Assembly (NCBI GenBank): GCA_005889475.1
Contig: VBGT01000028.1
Location: forward strand, 67,412-112,981
Reading direction: 5' to 3'
From: Chloroflexota bacterium
GTDB lineage: Bacteria > Chloroflexota > Limnocylindria > Limnocylindrales > CSP1-4
DNA: 45,570 nt
Part shown: positions 1 to 9,867 of the stretch, piece after piece
Layout: every line of letters starts with the position of its first letter
Numbering within the stretch: position 1 is the first letter of the stretch
Notes under the pieces: model-generated
The model's input: the letters and a program-made list of their open reading frames with translations, nothing else
What the model was told of the DNA's origin: nothing
Database searches by the model: none
Made by a program: the position numbers and the translations under genes

Positions 1-2
1 AG

Positions 3-263
3 ATCACCGCGCCGAACGTCACGATCAACTTCTACCACGAGGCGGACGACGGCACGCCCAACCTGTCGTCCCCCTGCTCGCCGGCCGCCGTGGGCTGCCT
101 CGCCGTCGTGACCTTCGAGTCCACCTACAACCCGATCACGCCGATCATCGGCCGGATCCTGTTCCAGAACGGCGTGACGCTGACCGCCAGCTCGGTCCTG
201 TCCGTCGAATACAGCTGCCCGAATCTGACCCACACGGCAGCGCAGTGTCCGAAGCAGCCGTGA
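3..263 (+). CDS. C-terminal part of a TadE-like/pilus-assembly protein (5' truncated by window edge)
   Basis: Open frame from base 3 (ITAPNVTINFYHEADDGTPNLSSPCSP...SVEYSCPNLTHTAAQCPKQP*), directly upstream of TadG/TadE-like genes. Confidence 0.55.
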   Translation: MTAPNVTINFYHEADDGTPNLSSPCSPAAVGCLAVVTFESTYNPITPIIGRILFQNGVTLTASSVLSVEYSCPNLTHTAAQCPKQP

Positions 264-295
264 CCACACACGACGCCACCAGCAAGGAGCGCGGA

Positions 296-1447
296 ATGTC
301 AGCCCGCCACGGTCGCACCCGACGCAAGGGGGAGGGCCAGATCCTCGTGGTCTTCGCCCTCGGCCTGGTCGTCCTCGTGACCGGCGTCGCGCTCGTCCTC
401 GAGGGCGGTAACGCCTACCAGAACCAGCGCAGCGTCCAGAACGCGGCCGACGCCGCGGCCAACGCTGGCGCGACCGTCATCGCCCAGCACCTCGCCGGCG
501 TCCCGAAGACCGACGCTCAGGTCAACTCCGCCATTACGTCCAGCGCGAGCTTCAACAGCGTGACCGAGGCTGCCTACTACACCGACTGGCAGGGCCAGCC
601 CATCGACGCGAGCGGCAACGTCGTCGCGGCGAACCTTGCCGTGGCGGTGGGCGCAGGACCCGCGGGGGCCATTCCCCCGAACGGCCAGGGCGTCCACGTG
701 GGCGGCAACCGGACCTTCCCCACGGCGCTCGCGCGGGTGATCGGCATCAAGAGCTTCACCGCTTCTGCCGATGCGATCGCGGTCACGGGCAAGACAAACG
801 GCGGCAGGCTTCTGCCGGTCGTGTTCCCGGTCAACATCACGGACTGCTCGGGCAACGGTACCCTCGGGGCCGCCAAGGACCAGTGGGACATCAGCCAGCC
901 GGGGGCTGCGGGCGCGCATCCGGTCGGCACCGAATACATCGTGCCGCTGTGCAAGACCGGCGAAGGCTCGTTCATGGTCCTCGACCTCGATGGCACGCCG
1001 AACAACTGCGCCTACGAGGTCACGCACCCGGATCCGATCCAGTTCGACTCCTTCCCGGTCACCATCGCGTCGGACAACGGCAACAACTGCGCCAAGCCGT
1101 TGGCGGATGCCGTCGACACGTTGGTGGGTGACGACCGCACGGTCCTGATCCCGATCTGCGACAACAACGAATGCAACACGTCCGGCGGCAGCCACGCGAG
1201 CTACCACGTCACGGGTGTCGTCTCCTTCTATATCGACTACATGAGCGACTCGAACAACCAGAACAACTCGCTCTGCCAGAGCCACTACAACAACGACGTC
1301 CCCCTGCCGCAGCTGATGGTCACGATCGCCGGCAACGGCAGCAGCAGCTGTATCGCCGGCTGGTTCGTACGGTTCATCACGACCGGGCCGGTCGGTGGCG
1401 GAACGGTCGGCAACGGCGACTCGCTCAGCATCCAGCTCATCAAGTAA
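296..1447 (+). CDS. TadG-like Flp pilus-assembly protein
   Basis: N-terminal GEGQILVVFALGLVVLVTGVALVLEGGNAYQNQRSVQNAADAAANAGA: single TM plus QNAADAAA motif typical of TadG/Flp pilus-assembly proteins. Confidence 0.8.
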   Translation: MSARHGRTRRKGEGQILVVFALGLVVLVTGVALVLEGGNAYQNQRSVQNAADAAANAGATVIAQHLAGVPKTDAQVNSAITSSASFNSVTEAAYYTDWQGQPIDASGNVVAANLAVAVGAGPAGAIPPNGQGVHVGGNRTFPTALARVIGIKSFTASADAIAVTGKTNGGRLLPVVFPVNITDCSGNGTLGAAKDQWDISQPGAAGAHPVGTEYIVPLCKTGEGSFMVLDLDGTPNNCAYEVTHPDPIQFDSFPVTIASDNGNNCAKPLADAVDTLVGDDRTVLIPICDNNECNTSGGSHASYHVTGVVSFYIDYMSDSNNQNNSLCQSHYNNDVPLPQLMVTIAGNGSSSCIAGWFVRFITTGPVGGGTVGNGDSLSIQLIK

Positions 1448-1466
1448 CCCTCGCTCGATCTCGACG

Positions 1467-1491
1467 GAGCCGCGCCCACCGTGCGCGGCTC
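1467..1491 (+). terminator. Hairpin, likely intrinsic terminator of the TadG-like gene
   Basis: Perfect 9-bp stem GAGCCGCGC-(ccaccgt)-GCGCGGCTC followed by TTTCGATTC. Confidence 0.6.
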
Positions 1492-1666
1492 TTTCGATTC
1501 ACGCCCGTCGAACGTGATTCCGACCGGACATCACCGGACCGCTCCGGACCGCACGCTCCGTTGCGCCGTGGCACAGGACTTTCGGTCAGTAATGTCAATC
1601 GAAAGGTCCTGGGGCTGATAATGCGGCTCCCTCCGAACAGGTCCGGGACGTCGCATCAATGGGGGA

Positions 1667-2278
1667 ATGGGAGGGAGAAAGCGCAGGTCCGGGATGCCCG
1701 CGTGGGGGACGCAGCGTCCGAGCCACCGGACGACGGAGTCCGGCCAGGCCCTCCTCGAGCTCGCCCTCGTCACCCCGATGCTCGTTCTGCTCGTGATGGC
1801 CATCTTCCAGTTCGCGTTTGTGCTTGAGACCCAGATAGGGCTCGAGAACGCCGTGCGCGAAGCCGGCCGCCGCGTCGCTGCCGCCAAACCGCAGACGCCA
1901 CCAGTCTGGACGGGGAGCGGCTCGCTCCAGGAGTGGACACAGCAGCAGCTGTGTGGTGATCTCGTGCCGCCATGTGACGGCGGCTTGCTGCCCGAGAACG
2001 TCCAAGCCTTCGACGGCACCCGACTCTGGGCCGACCCGCCGAGCGTCACCTTCTGCAGCTATCCAGTGCAGACGGCGTCGGGTATCGCGACGGAATATCG
2101 CGTCCAGGTCGATGTGACCTACGGCCATCCGCTGTTCTTCGCCCCAATGGGCTTCGCCACCGATGCCATCGACGGCACCCCGAACGGCAAGTGGGACCTG
2201 TCGGTCTCGGCGCAGATGCGCCTCGAGAAGATCGACCCCAGCGTGAGCGGGTTCACGGATCCAGGGCAATGCCCGTGA
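1667..2278 (+). CDS. TadE family protein
   Basis: ESGQALLELALVTPMLVLLVMAIFQFAFVLETQIGLENAVREAGRRVA: canonical TadE-like N-terminus. Confidence 0.85.
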   Translation: MGGRKRRSGMPAWGTQRPSHRTTESGQALLELALVTPMLVLLVMAIFQFAFVLETQIGLENAVREAGRRVAAAKPQTPPVWTGSGSLQEWTQQQLCGDLVPPCDGGLLPENVQAFDGTRLWADPPSVTFCSYPVQTASGIATEYRVQVDVTYGHPLFFAPMGFATDAIDGTPNGKWDLSVSAQMRLEKIDPSVSGFTDPGQCP

Positions 2279-2832
2279 TCACCCGCGGCCTGCGCCGTCC
2301 CGGGCCGACCCGTCGCTCCGTGCGCGGTCAGGCGCTGGCCGAGTTCGCCCTCGTCGCCCCGATCTTCTTCCTGATGGTGTTCTTCGTCGTCCAGATCGGG
2401 ATCATCTTCGCCGCCCAGAACGGTCTGGTCGACGGGGTGCGCAACGCCGCTCGTCGGGCGGCCACGTACCGGATCAACGACCAGAGCTTCGATCCGACGG
2501 TGTGGGGCTCGATCTGCAACACGATCGGGACCGAGCTCGACGCGCAGCTGGGGGACAAGCGAACCGGAATCGTCGGCTTCTCGATGGCGAGCCGTTCGCG
2601 GACGATCGCCTACGAGTGGCAACAGAACCCTGGCGGCGGGGACTACTTCCTCGTCGCGCATGTCTCGGCGACGTACCGAAACCCGTTGTACGTGCCCCTG
2701 GTCTCCTTCTTCCTCGATGCGACCGACGGAACGATCGACGACCGGATCGCGCTCTCGGCCAGCGAGAAGATGCGGATCGAGAACCCAGGCCTGGCCCCCA
2801 GCCCGTTGCCGTCGATCCCGCCATGCCCATGA
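2269..2832 (+). CDS. TadE family protein
   Basis: VRGQALAEFALVAPIFFLMVFFVVQIGIIFAAQNGLVDGVRNAARRA; start overlaps the stop of the preceding TadE gene. Confidence 0.85.
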   Translation: MPVITRGLRRPGPTRRSVRGQALAEFALVAPIFFLMVFFVVQIGIIFAAQNGLVDGVRNAARRAATYRINDQSFDPTVWGSICNTIGTELDAQLGDKRTGIVGFSMASRSRTIAYEWQQNPGGGDYFLVAHVSATYRNPLYVPLVSFFLDATDGTIDDRIALSASEKMRIENPGLAPSPLPSIPPCP

Positions 2833-5372
2833 AGACGACCGATCCGCGACTGCCGTCCGGCCGGTCGAGGGGCCAGGTCCTGGTCCTGTTCGCGCTGCTT
2901 CTGCTCGCCCTCCTCGGGATCTCGGCGCTGGCGATCGACTATGCGAGCTGGCTCGTCGTCGATCGCAACCTCCAGAACGCCGCCGATCACGCCGCCCTCG
3001 CCGGCGCGTCCGCGTTCGAGAACCGGGCCAGCGTCACCAACTGCTCAGGCACCAAGTGCTTCAACGCGCGAGCCCAGGCCTGGACCTCGCTGAACGACGA
3101 GCTCAAGCTCGGCTTGCCATCCACCGCGATCGGCGTCGTCGCGACCCGGAACTCTCCGGACATCGGCGAAACCTCGATTACGGACGGAGTCACCACCTAT
3201 CCGCTGAAGGACAAGATCTGGGTCACGACCCCACCACCTGCCTATGCGGCGTACCTCGGCGCAGGAGGTCGCTACCAGGGCAACCAGGGCGTCGTCTTCG
3301 TGCGGGTTGACCGTGACGTCCGCTCCTTCCTCGGCGGGGTGCTCGGCATCACGCCCGGTCCGCGCACCGGCTGGGCGACCGCCGGTGCCCTGCCCTCCGG
3401 CCTCGCGCTGGAGACGTTCTGCCGGAACAACATCCCACCGCAGTCGGGTGTGTGCGAGAACTCGGCCGGGCTGACCATCGACGGCCAGGGCGGCATTCGC
3501 CTCCTGAGCGGCGACATCGGCAGCAACGAGAGCCTCAAAGTGACGGCCAACGGCGGTCAGGGTGTCGTCGTGGACGATGGCAATACTTTCGTGGTGAACG
3601 GGACCTGCCAATCGTCCTCCTGGAACTGCCCGAACGGCCCGCCGTCACTGGGCGGCATCTCCGATGGCGCGCCGAGCTATAACGGCAAGAACGCCTTCTA
3701 CATGGCGCCGCTGCCGGTTCCGCAGTACGAGTCGCCGCTCGACTACGCGTCGCTCAGCGTCTGCTCCGACACGACGACCTGGAACGACGTCACGTCCCCG
3801 AACTACCACGTCCCGTGCGTGCCATACCGAAATCAGTCCAGCCCGGATCCCGCGCCCAGCTCGGCCCTGTGGGTCGGCGACTGGACCTGCGACAACGGGA
3901 TCACCGACTGCGGCACGCCGACGGTCTCGGGCTCGACGGTCATCTGCGGCGGCGGGAACTTCGACAAGTTCTACCGGCCCAACAACGACGACTCGAACCC
4001 GAACCCGCGCTGGCAAGGGGCTGGGTCGCCGGTGTTCTACAACTCGAACTCCGGCGGCGGCAACCGGTACTTGAACATCAACGAGACGACGATGGACGCG
4101 GTCGGCAGCCTACCGGGATCGGTACCTGGATCCGCGACCGTGACGGGGCCGATTGCGAACTGGGTCTACAGCCAGAACAACACGGCGCACACATACCGAG
4201 TCGGGCTCGACAGCATCGACGGAGTCCACGCCGGCGGCAACCTCATCGTGCGCTACGTGCTCTTCCGAACCACCGGTTCCTCCGGCGCGATCGACACGGC
4301 GGCCGGCACCCCGGTCCCTGTCACCGTCAGGCTGCGCGAGCGGACCGGCGGCAGCACCTATGTGACTCGAGGATCGGATTCCCAGACCGCCACCGAGTCC
4401 GCGACCGTGTACCAATTCTCAGTCCCGGTTAGCTCGATGACCGGAGCCACCTGGTACAACAACCTGTACCTGGAGTTCTCGGTCACGACGGCTGTTCCGA
4501 ACAAGGGCGCGGGCATCTCGTGGGCCGAGGTCGAGGAGCAGAACCTCCAGCCGCGGCAGGCGCCCCGGATCCCGCCCGGCTACTGGCACTCGATCACCAT
4601 CCCGGCCAATAAGTGCGCCATCCTCGATCCGTCGCACGCGACCGGCGTCCAGCTGTACCAGCTGCCCGGGATCTTCCGGTTCGGGGGCGGTGGAACCGGC
4701 TCTGCGGCGCCGCGCATCGTCGTCGGATCAGGGTCCTATCTCATCGGCGACGGCGTCTCGCTGGTCTTCGACCCACGCGTCGGCGCGAACGGATTCCCCG
4801 ACAACGGGATCGACGTCGGCACCAACGCGGCGCTGCTCATCAACGCCGGGGCGACGCCCGACCCGCCGTTGGTCGCGCTGCCATACGCCGGTTCGAACGC
4901 TGCCTGGCAGATCGACCCCAACGACACGACCAACCCCCGCAACGGCGAGAACACCTGGCCGGTCTGCACGCGCGGCGGGAACGAGTGCGTGCCAAGGTCG
5001 TGCTACATGAATACCGATCCAGATCCGCTCGGCACCTGCGCCGGCCAGACCGTCTCATTGCTCACGGGCGGTCGCGGCATCGCGTTCTATCTGACCCCGA
5101 ACACGTGGACGCAGGCCTCCGCGCAGATCCAGCGCCGCTTCTACATGGGCGGCTCCGGGACCACTGACGCTCCTGGCATCGCCTTCAAGGGCGTCCTCTA
5201 CGCCCCGTACGACGATGTCAAGATCACGGGGCGGAATGGGTTCAACACGGTGGGCCAGGTGCTGTCGTGGACCGCCAAGTTCAACGGCGGGAGCGCCTAC
5301 ATCTCTCTCGAATACCCGTACACGGACGCGGCCGCCCCGCCATACCTTCTGGAGCCCACGATCAACCACTAG
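2823..5372 (+). CDS. TadG-like protein with very large extracellular region (849 aa)
   Basis: RGQVLVLFALLLLALLGISALAIDYASWLVVDRNLQNAADHAALAGAS N-terminus; start ATGCCCATGA overlaps previous stop. Confidence 0.8.
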   Translation: MPMKTTDPRLPSGRSRGQVLVLFALLLLALLGISALAIDYASWLVVDRNLQNAADHAALAGASAFENRASVTNCSGTKCFNARAQAWTSLNDELKLGLPSTAIGVVATRNSPDIGETSITDGVTTYPLKDKIWVTTPPPAYAAYLGAGGRYQGNQGVVFVRVDRDVRSFLGGVLGITPGPRTGWATAGALPSGLALETFCRNNIPPQSGVCENSAGLTIDGQGGIRLLSGDIGSNESLKVTANGGQGVVVDDGNTFVVNGTCQSSSWNCPNGPPSLGGISDGAPSYNGKNAFYMAPLPVPQYESPLDYASLSVCSDTTTWNDVTSPNYHVPCVPYRNQSSPDPAPSSALWVGDWTCDNGITDCGTPTVSGSTVICGGGNFDKFYRPNNDDSNPNPRWQGAGSPVFYNSNSGGGNRYLNINETTMDAVGSLPGSVPGSATVTGPIANWVYSQNNTAHTYRVGLDSIDGVHAGGNLIVRYVLFRTTGSSGAIDTAAGTPVPVTVRLRERTGGSTYVTRGSDSQTATESATVYQFSVPVSSMTGATWYNNLYLEFSVTTAVPNKGAGISWAEVEEQNLQPRQAPRIPPGYWHSITIPANKCAILDPSHATGVQLYQLPGIFRFGGGGTGSAAPRIVVGSGSYLIGDGVSLVFDPRVGANGFPDNGIDVGTNAALLINAGATPDPPLVALPYAGSNAAWQIDPNDTTNPRNGENTWPVCTRGGNECVPRSCYMNTDPDPLGTCAGQTVSLLTGGRGIAFYLTPNTWTQASAQIQRRFYMGGSGTTDAPGIAFKGVLYAPYDDVKITGRNGFNTVGQVLSWTAKFNGGSAYISLEYPYTDAAAPPYLLEPTINH

Positions 5373-5395
5373 GCCCGGACGGAACGGGTCGGGCC
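5372..5395. terminator. Possible bidirectional terminator hairpin between convergent genes
   Basis: GGCCCG-(gacggaacgggt)-CGGGCC between converging stop codons; no clear T tract. Confidence 0.35.
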
Positions 5396-5416
5396 AACCT
5401 TCCGGGCGCCGAGCGA

Positions 5417-7066
5417 TCAGCTCGGTGGCGGTGGTGGCGGCGTGATCTCGAGCGTCGGCGGAGGCGCGGTCGGCTCGGGCGTGGGCGTTGCCGGCGGTGG
5501 CGTTGGCGCGGGGGTGCGCGTGGGCCTGGGCGTCGGCCGGGGCGTGACCTTCGGCTCGTAGCACGTCACGGCGGGCAGCTTCGTCTTCGTGGGGCCGTCA
5601 CTGTTCTCGGGGATCGTCTCGAGCCCGCTGGGGAGCGTGCCCGCCGGCGGGAAGGCCTTGGCGGCGAGTGCTCGGACCAGGCCCATCCGCGGGATGAGAA
5701 CCGAGCCGCGCGGATCGTTGCTCGCACCGTGCACCAGCGGGTACGTGATGACCGCGCGGTAGACGTGGTCGCGCTGGATGCTGGCCGCGTACTCGACGTA
5801 CTTGCCGATGGTCGCGGGATCGAGGCTCGTCGTGAGCAGCTTGCCCATCCCCTGGATGAACCCGGCCGGATCGTTCACGAAGCCACCCTTCACGACGCGA
5901 TCGCGCGCCGCGACGACGATCTCGCCCTGGCGGGCGGCGCGGGTGAAGTCGTTCTCGCCGTATGACTTGCGGATCCGCGCGTACGCGAGCGCGCCCTCGC
6001 CATCGAGGTGGTACTTCCCGGCATTGATCGCGAACCCGTTGAACCCGTACTCGTTGTAGCGGGGATCGCACAGCGCATTCCTCACGGTGACGTCGACGCC
6101 GCCGATCGAGTCGATCACCTTGACGAAGCCGGGCAGGTTGACCTCCGCCCAGCCATCGACGCGGACGTTGAGCAGCTTGCCGAGTGCGGCACCGAGGACC
6201 GCCTCGCCCGACGTCGCGCCGGGGAACTTCCTGGGGTAGCGGTTGGCGTACGAGACGAGGCTGTTGATCTTGCCCCGGTACGTCCGACCGTCGGGCAGCG
6301 GCACGTCGACCATGTCCCGTGGGACCGACACCATCGACACCGCGCCGGCGATCGGGTCGAGCGACGCGACGATCATCGTGTCGGTCAGGAACTCCGACCG
6401 ACCCGGGCCCGAGTCGACGCCGAGGAGCAGCACCGTGTATCGGCCGAGCTCGGGCGTGGGCAGGGGTGCCTCCGACTCGATGGGCTCGACGCCGAAGTCC
6501 TCGTCGTGGGTGGTCGGCTGGAACGGGCTGGGCTGCCAGGCTTGCTCGGCGGGCTTGAACACCTCGAGAGCGGCCTCGCGGGCGACATTGGTCAGGTACG
6601 CGGCGTAGACGCTCGGCACGAGGACGAACACGAGCGCCACCGCGGTGAGCGCCGCACCGCGTTCACGTGCTCGACCTTTGCCGCGGCGGAACGCGTCCGC
6701 CACTGCCAGCAGGCGCCACAGGAGCAACGCGCCCTCGAGCAGGAGCAGCGCGGCGATCACGTTCGGGTCGAGGAGCGTCGCCAGACGCTCGAGTCGATCC
6801 GGGCTCGCGACCGCGGCGACCAGGAGCGTCGCCAGGATCAGCGGCGGCAATGCGAGCAGCACGCCGCTGCGGCGCGCCCCGACGGCAAGGTGCCCGAGAC
6901 CGGGCCACAGCGCCGAGAGCAGGGCAGCGACGTGCCGATTTGTCCGTAGTGGTCGGTGGATGACGCGCTCCCTCGTTCCTGCCCTTTGCCCGGTCGGGAT
7001 TGTAGGGCCCCCATGCCATTCGCGATGTCCGACTTCGTCAACGCGCGCGATCGATGGGCGTATCAC
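5417..7066 (-). CDS. LytR-CpsA-Psr (LCP) family protein with Pro/Thr-rich C-terminus (start uncertain)
   Basis: LLLGVDSGPGRSEFLTDTMIVASLDPIAGAVSMVSVPRDM...GKINSLVSYAN...IDSIGGVDVTV...HLDGEGALAYARIRKSYGENDFTRAARQ: LCP core motifs. Confidence 0.88.
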   Translation of the reverse strand: MIRPSIARVDEVGHREWHGGPTIPTGQRAGTRERVIHRPLRTNRHVAALLSALWPGLGHLAVGARRSGVLLALPPLILATLLVAAVASPDRLERLATLLDPNVIAALLLLEGALLLWRLLAVADAFRRGKGRARERGAALTAVALVFVLVPSVYAAYLTNVAREAALEVFKPAEQAWQPSPFQPTTHDEDFGVEPIESEAPLPTPELGRYTVLLLGVDSGPGRSEFLTDTMIVASLDPIAGAVSMVSVPRDMVDVPLPDGRTYRGKINSLVSYANRYPRKFPGATSGEAVLGAALGKLLNVRVDGWAEVNLPGFVKVIDSIGGVDVTVRNALCDPRYNEYGFNGFAINAGKYHLDGEGALAYARIRKSYGENDFTRAARQGEIVVAARDRVVKGGFVNDPAGFIQGMGKLLTTSLDPATIGKYVEYAASIQRDHVYRAVITYPLVHGASNDPRGSVLIPRMGLVRALAAKAFPPAGTLPSGLETIPENSDGPTKTKLPAVTCYEPKVTPRPTPRPTRTPAPTPPPATPTPEPTAPPPTLEITPPPPPPS

Positions 7067-7085
7067 AGCGACTCAGTGACGAATG

Positions 7086-7106
7086 GTCACCTGGTAAGCA
7101 GGTGAC
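7086..7106. other. 8-bp perfect inverted repeat
   Basis: GTCACCTG-gtaag-CAGGTGAC in the short gap between two minus-strand genes. Confidence 0.5.
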
Positions 7107-7139
7107 AGATTCGGGAGATGTCCGGAGGCGTTGATCGTC

Positions 7140-9257
7140 CTAGACGGTCTCCGCCTCCCACTCCGCGGCGGCGGGCTCGGCGCCCGCTGCGAGGGAGATG
7201 TCCGCGAGGCGACGCCAGCGGGTCGCGAACAGCCAGGCGAGGGCGTACAGCGCGGCGACGATGACGAGGAGGAAGCGGTAGCCGGTCAGGAGCGCGACGT
7301 ACTCCATCGCGCCGCCGACCATCGCGCCGAGGAGGTTGCTCGCGAAGGCCATGTCGGCTGTGCGCGTGTCCCGGAACGAGTAGGTGAACACGAGGTTCGC
7401 GAGGAACACCGGGGCGAACGCGACGACCCCCGCGAGCAGGTAACGCAGCCACGGCGGGTCGATCAGGAGTGACTCCGGCGGGAGCAGGAACGCGACGGCA
7501 AGCGCCGCGAACAGCGCGCCGTAGAGCACCGCCGGGCGCTGGATCCGCCAGCGCGCGTTCACCAGAATGGCGAGCAGCACGGAGGCGAGAATCGCGAAGA
7601 ACGCCAGCGCGTTGACCAGCCAGGTCGAGCCGAAGAGCAGCGAGAAGCTGACCAGCGAACGCGTTTCGAGCAGCAGGAACGCCGCCCCGAGCACGAAGAA
7701 GTGCGGGCTGAAGCGCCGGATCGTCGTCCCGCCCGCGCGCGCCGCCGTGAACACGCCGAACAGCGCGATGAGCAGGGCGAACGCGAGACCCGCGAGGTAG
7801 TGCGGGGCGATGAATGGCGTGCGCAGGTACAGGAACGGCCAGTCGTCGGTGGCCGCCTTCGGGACCGGCTCGCCGACGTTGGGCACGGCATCGATCGTGT
7901 CGCCCGGCGGCGGCCCGCCGTTAAGGGCGTCGACCTGCGGCCCAACGGCGAAGATCGCCATGCGGGCAGCGAACATGCGCACGATGGGCGGGCTGTCGAA
8001 CGCCTGGTCGAGCATCGTCGCGATCTTGGCGATTAGCCATTCCTCGCGGTAGTAGTTGTAGAGCACGAACACCCCGCCCGGCGCCAGGTGCTCTCGCACG
8101 GATTCGAAGGCCTGATCGGTAAAGAGGAACGACTCGAGCCGGATGTTCGCGGTCGAGCTGACCAGCGTCAGCGAGTCGGGCAGGGCGAAGATCACGAGGT
8201 CGTACTTCTTGTCGGTGCCGCGCAGGAATGCCCGCCCGTCGTTCTCGTAGCGGGTGACCCGCGGATCCTGGTACGGGTGGTCGGGGTGCTGGTCGATGCC
8301 CAGCTGCTGGATCGCCCGATCGATCTCGACGGCGTCGACATGGCCCGCGCCCTTGGCCAGTGAGATCGCGACGTCCGTGCCCGATCCCGCCCCGACGATC
8401 AGGACCTCTTTGTACGTGCGACCCGGGAACCACTTGTAGAGCTCGTCATAGAACGGCTCCTTTGGCGCGTCGACCGGGTGCAGGGCCTGGTGGGGAATCC
8501 CGTTCACGTTGACGTACAGCTCCCCGTTGGCGGCGCGGTACGTGTTGATCCGGTAGTACGGCGACCAGATCTCTCTCGCGTCGGTCTCCGTCGAGGCGAG
8601 GACGAGGACGATCGCGAGCGCGGCCACGGCGGGCAGGCGAAGCAGCCTCGGTGTCTCCGTGCCGGCGAGCAGGAGCGCCACCAGGATCGCCGCGACGCTG
8701 AACCACACGATCGGCGTCGTGCCCGCGGCGGAGAGCGCAGTGAACCCGGCGATGCCGAGCATCGAGCCGGTGATGTCCCAGCCGTACGCCTGCAGCGGCG
8801 GCATGGAGCGGAGCAGCGGTCCGAGCGGGAGCGCCAGCGACGCCATCAGCGCAGTGACCAGTCCGAACACGATCGGGAGCACCAGGAAGTTCACGTCCGC
8901 GGCGCTGCTCTCGGCGAGGCCGAAGAACAGCTCGTCGCGGGAGCTGACCTGCACGTTCAGCTCGAGCTTCGTGATGAGCGCGACGACGATCACGAGGAGG
9001 ATCGGGAAGACCGCGATCGAGTCCATCTGGCGCCGGCGGCCGAGCAGGATCCCGATGCCGATGCCCAGGAAGCTGGCCATCAGCAGGAAGTTCGAGAAGA
9101 AGCCAATGTACCGGACTTCCGACGGGATCCAGCGGATGAGCAGCAGCTCGACGAAGAGCAGCGTCCCGCTGGTCAGGACGAGGCGGGTGCGGTTGCCGCG
9201 CAGGCGATCGAACGCGCCGGCCAGGGGACCCGCTCCCGGCCCGGGGCCGGTCGACAT
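7140..9257 (-). CDS. Multi-pass membrane protein with spermidine-synthase-like domain
   Basis: N-terminal TM helices, then VLIVGAGSGTDVAISLAKGAGHVDAVEIDRAIQQLGIDQHPDHPYQDPRV...NDGRAFLRGTDKKYDLVIFALPDSL, then further TM helices. Confidence 0.8.
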   Translation of the reverse strand: MSTGPGPGAGPLAGAFDRLRGNRTRLVLTSGTLLFVELLLIRWIPSEVRYIGFFSNFLLMASFLGIGIGILLGRRRQMDSIAVFPILLVIVVALITKLELNVQVSSRDELFFGLAESSAADVNFLVLPIVFGLVTALMASLALPLGPLLRSMPPLQAYGWDITGSMLGIAGFTALSAAGTTPIVWFSVAAILVALLLAGTETPRLLRLPAVAALAIVLVLASTETDAREIWSPYYRINTYRAANGELYVNVNGIPHQALHPVDAPKEPFYDELYKWFPGRTYKEVLIVGAGSGTDVAISLAKGAGHVDAVEIDRAIQQLGIDQHPDHPYQDPRVTRYENDGRAFLRGTDKKYDLVIFALPDSLTLVSSTANIRLESFLFTDQAFESVREHLAPGGVFVLYNYYREEWLIAKIATMLDQAFDSPPIVRMFAARMAIFAVGPQVDALNGGPPPGDTIDAVPNVGEPVPKAATDDWPFLYLRTPFIAPHYLAGLAFALLIALFGVFTAARAGGTTIRRFSPHFFVLGAAFLLLETRSLVSFSLLFGSTWLVNALAFFAILASVLLAILVNARWRIQRPAVLYGALFAALAVAFLLPPESLLIDPPWLRYLLAGVVAFAPVFLANLVFTYSFRDTRTADMAFASNLLGAMVGGAMEYVALLTGYRFLLVIVAALYALAWLFATRWRRLADISLAAGAEPAAAEWEAETV

Positions 9258-9348
9258 CACCCGGAACGGTAGCAGGCTCCGGGCATGAAACGGCCCGGGG
9301 CCGAGGGGAGGGTCTCGGCCGCCGGGCTTGTTCGGGAGATGCGAACGG

Positions 9349-9774
9349 TTAGCGGTTGCTCGTGGTGTAGTCGCGCTGGACGGTTCCTTCCTCCTCGGCC
9401 TCTTCCTCGATCTGGTCGCCGGTTCCGGCGCCCGCGCCGGCCCCAACGGCTCCACCGACCACGGCGCCCGGAGGGCCTGCGACCGCGCCGCCGACGACGG
9501 CGCCGGTCACGGCACCCGCCGCGCCGCCGGCCGCCGAGCCGGCCTCGTCATCACCCTCGGTCGCCTCGCCGGCGGCCGCGCCACCGGCTGCGCCGACCGC
9601 GCCGCCGACGAGTGCGCCCGGAGGGCCCGCCACGGCGCCGCCGGCCAGGGCGCCTCCGATGGCGCCCGCGCCTGCGCCGACGGCCTCGCGGCCACCCTCC
9701 TCGTTCTCGGGGAGCGTGTCGTCGGGCAGGTCACGATCCTCGCGCATGTCCTTGTCTCGATCGTCGTACGTCAT
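9349..9774 (-). CDS. Gly/Ala-rich (glycine-zipper-like) protein with acidic termini
   Basis: Repeated GGAVAGPPGA[LV]VGGAVGA blocks between acidic ends (MTYDDRDKDMREDRDLPDD... and DQIEEEAEEEGTV). Confidence 0.6.
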   Translation of the reverse strand: MTYDDRDKDMREDRDLPDDTLPENEEGGREAVGAGAGAIGGALAGGAVAGPPGALVGGAVGAAGGAAAGEATEGDDEAGSAAGGAAGAVTGAVVGGAVAGPPGAVVGGAVGAGAGAGTGDQIEEEAEEEGTVQRDYTTSNR

Positions 9775-9867
9775 TCGTCGCTTCCCTTTCCTCTCGCGAA
9801 CCAGCCGAAGGCGGTTCTACCCGCAGTGACAGCCGCCCTCGAGCCAGCAGTCCTCGTCCATCCGGGA

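Noticed and set aside
299-1285. Long minus-strand ORF opposite the TadG gene (and similar long antisense ORFs such as 11022-12926, 34686-36089, 36410-37561, 43763-45262)
   Set aside because: Shadow ORFs expected in very GC-rich DNA; low-complexity Arg/Asp/Val-rich translations, while the opposite strand carries recognisable protein families.
2502-2822. N-terminal extension of the large TadG-like ORF
   Set aside because: Overlaps the TadE gene and is Arg-rich nonsense; ATG at 2823 gives a proper TadG N-terminus.
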